Notes under the pieces: model-generated | Told to the model about the DNA's origin: nothing | The model's input: only the letters and a program-made list of their open reading frames with translations | Databases searched by the model: none | Made by a program: the position numbers and the translations under genes | Shown here: positions 6,033 through 6,192 of the stretch, one piece after another | Layout of the letters: every line of letters begins with the position of its first letter | Numbering within the stretch: position 1 is the stretch's first letter | From: Treponema sp. | GTDB taxonomy: Bacteria > Spirochaetota > Spirochaetia > Treponematales > Breznakiellaceae | Assembly (NCBI GenBank): GCA_031257715.1 | Contig: JAIROE010000049.1 | Coordinates: 1-6,192, forward strand | Direction: 5' to 3' | Length of the DNA stretch: 6,192 nucleotides

Positions 6033-6192
6033 TTATCCCCGCCTTGTCAAAAAGTCCCCTGTTATAATGATACCCCGCTAACTGGTTTTCATTTGTGAGG
6101 GCAATAATTTTATTAATTGGAACCATATACAGATCCGGCAGTTGTTTTGCCGTCAAGTCAATTTTACCCTGTGATACGGTTTTGGAAATATC
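6013..6192 (-). pseudogene. Fragment resembling an ABC sugar-binding protein, prematurely stopped (partial)
   Basis: The minus strand is open from the right edge to a TGA at 6015-6013, giving 59 residues. The last part, GYHYNRGLFDKAGIKEPPKT, closely follows the family 1 extracellular solute-binding protein signature in which a 'YN..LF.KAGI..PPKTW' motif is followed by a helix. Such proteins capture sugars for ABC importers and run to about 400-450 residues, with this motif roughly a third of the way along. Here the reading stops directly after KT, where Trp (TGG) is normal, so a single TGG to TGA change would explain the stop. The sequence after the stop does not look like the expected continuation in any frame, so more than a point mutation is involved. 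The N-terminal part lies outside the window. Family assignment is by eye from a short motif. Confidence 0.5.

Noticed and set aside
6044..6068. TTGTCA and TATAAT on the plus strand as a promoter
   Set aside because: The boxes are only 13 bp apart, too short for sigma70, and no gene follows on that strand before the window ends.
5868..6098. Plus-strand open frame of 76 codons after EF-G
   Set aside because: It begins with GTG inside the loop of the hairpin at the EF-G stop, lacks a ribosome binding site, and runs antisense to the more convincing solute-binding-protein fragment.

Overview
The window looks like chromosomal DNA from a spirochaete, most likely a Treponema-like species. This is an inference from three things: an EF-G that resembles the second, recycling-type EF-G of spirochaetes; a periplasmic or outer-membrane FKBP-type isomerase; and an unusual long NDK-family protein. 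No ribosomal RNA or other strong taxonomic marker is present. The DNA is moderately GC-rich in genes and AT-rich in the intergenic gaps. Coding is dense and uses the standard code: TAA, TAG and TGA all serve as stops and TGG encodes Trp.

Layout. Positions 1-1546 (minus) form a two-gene operon: a 12-helix MFS transporter of unknown substrate, then, 3 bp after its stop codon, the start of an exported LPP20-like protein that runs off the left edge. A divergent 138-bp gap (1547-1684) holds a good sigma70-type promoter for the operon, with a perfect 17-bp palindrome over its -10 box. Positions 1685-2410 (plus) encode an exported Mip/FkpA-type FKBP peptidyl-prolyl isomerase. It converges, 36 bp apart, on an NDK-family gene (2447-3631, minus). 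That protein is a tandem of two nucleoside-diphosphate-kinase-like domains: the first has lost its catalytic residues, and the second keeps them but carries a long insertion. A second divergent gap (3632-3798) contains a 10-bp direct repeat and candidate promoters for both flanking genes. Positions 3799-5862 (plus) encode a complete EF-G paralogue whose domain IV tip lacks the features needed for translocation, so it is probably the ribosome-recycling EF-G. A hairpin sits on its stop codon.

The last 330 bases (5863-6192) hold no intact gene. The minus strand carries a fragment resembling an ABC sugar-binding protein, ended by a stop codon where such proteins usually have Trp. A second open stretch lies beyond it in another frame. 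Together they look like a decayed gene.

The genes do not form one pathway. Each transcription unit stands alone: membrane transport and envelope, periplasmic protein folding, nucleotide metabolism, and translation. I see no phage, CRISPR, insertion sequence, tRNA or defence system. The points most worth a second look are the two-domain NDK protein, the recycling-type EF-G, the palindromic operator candidate, the apparently leaderless starts of the two plus-strand genes, and the decayed binding-protein gene.
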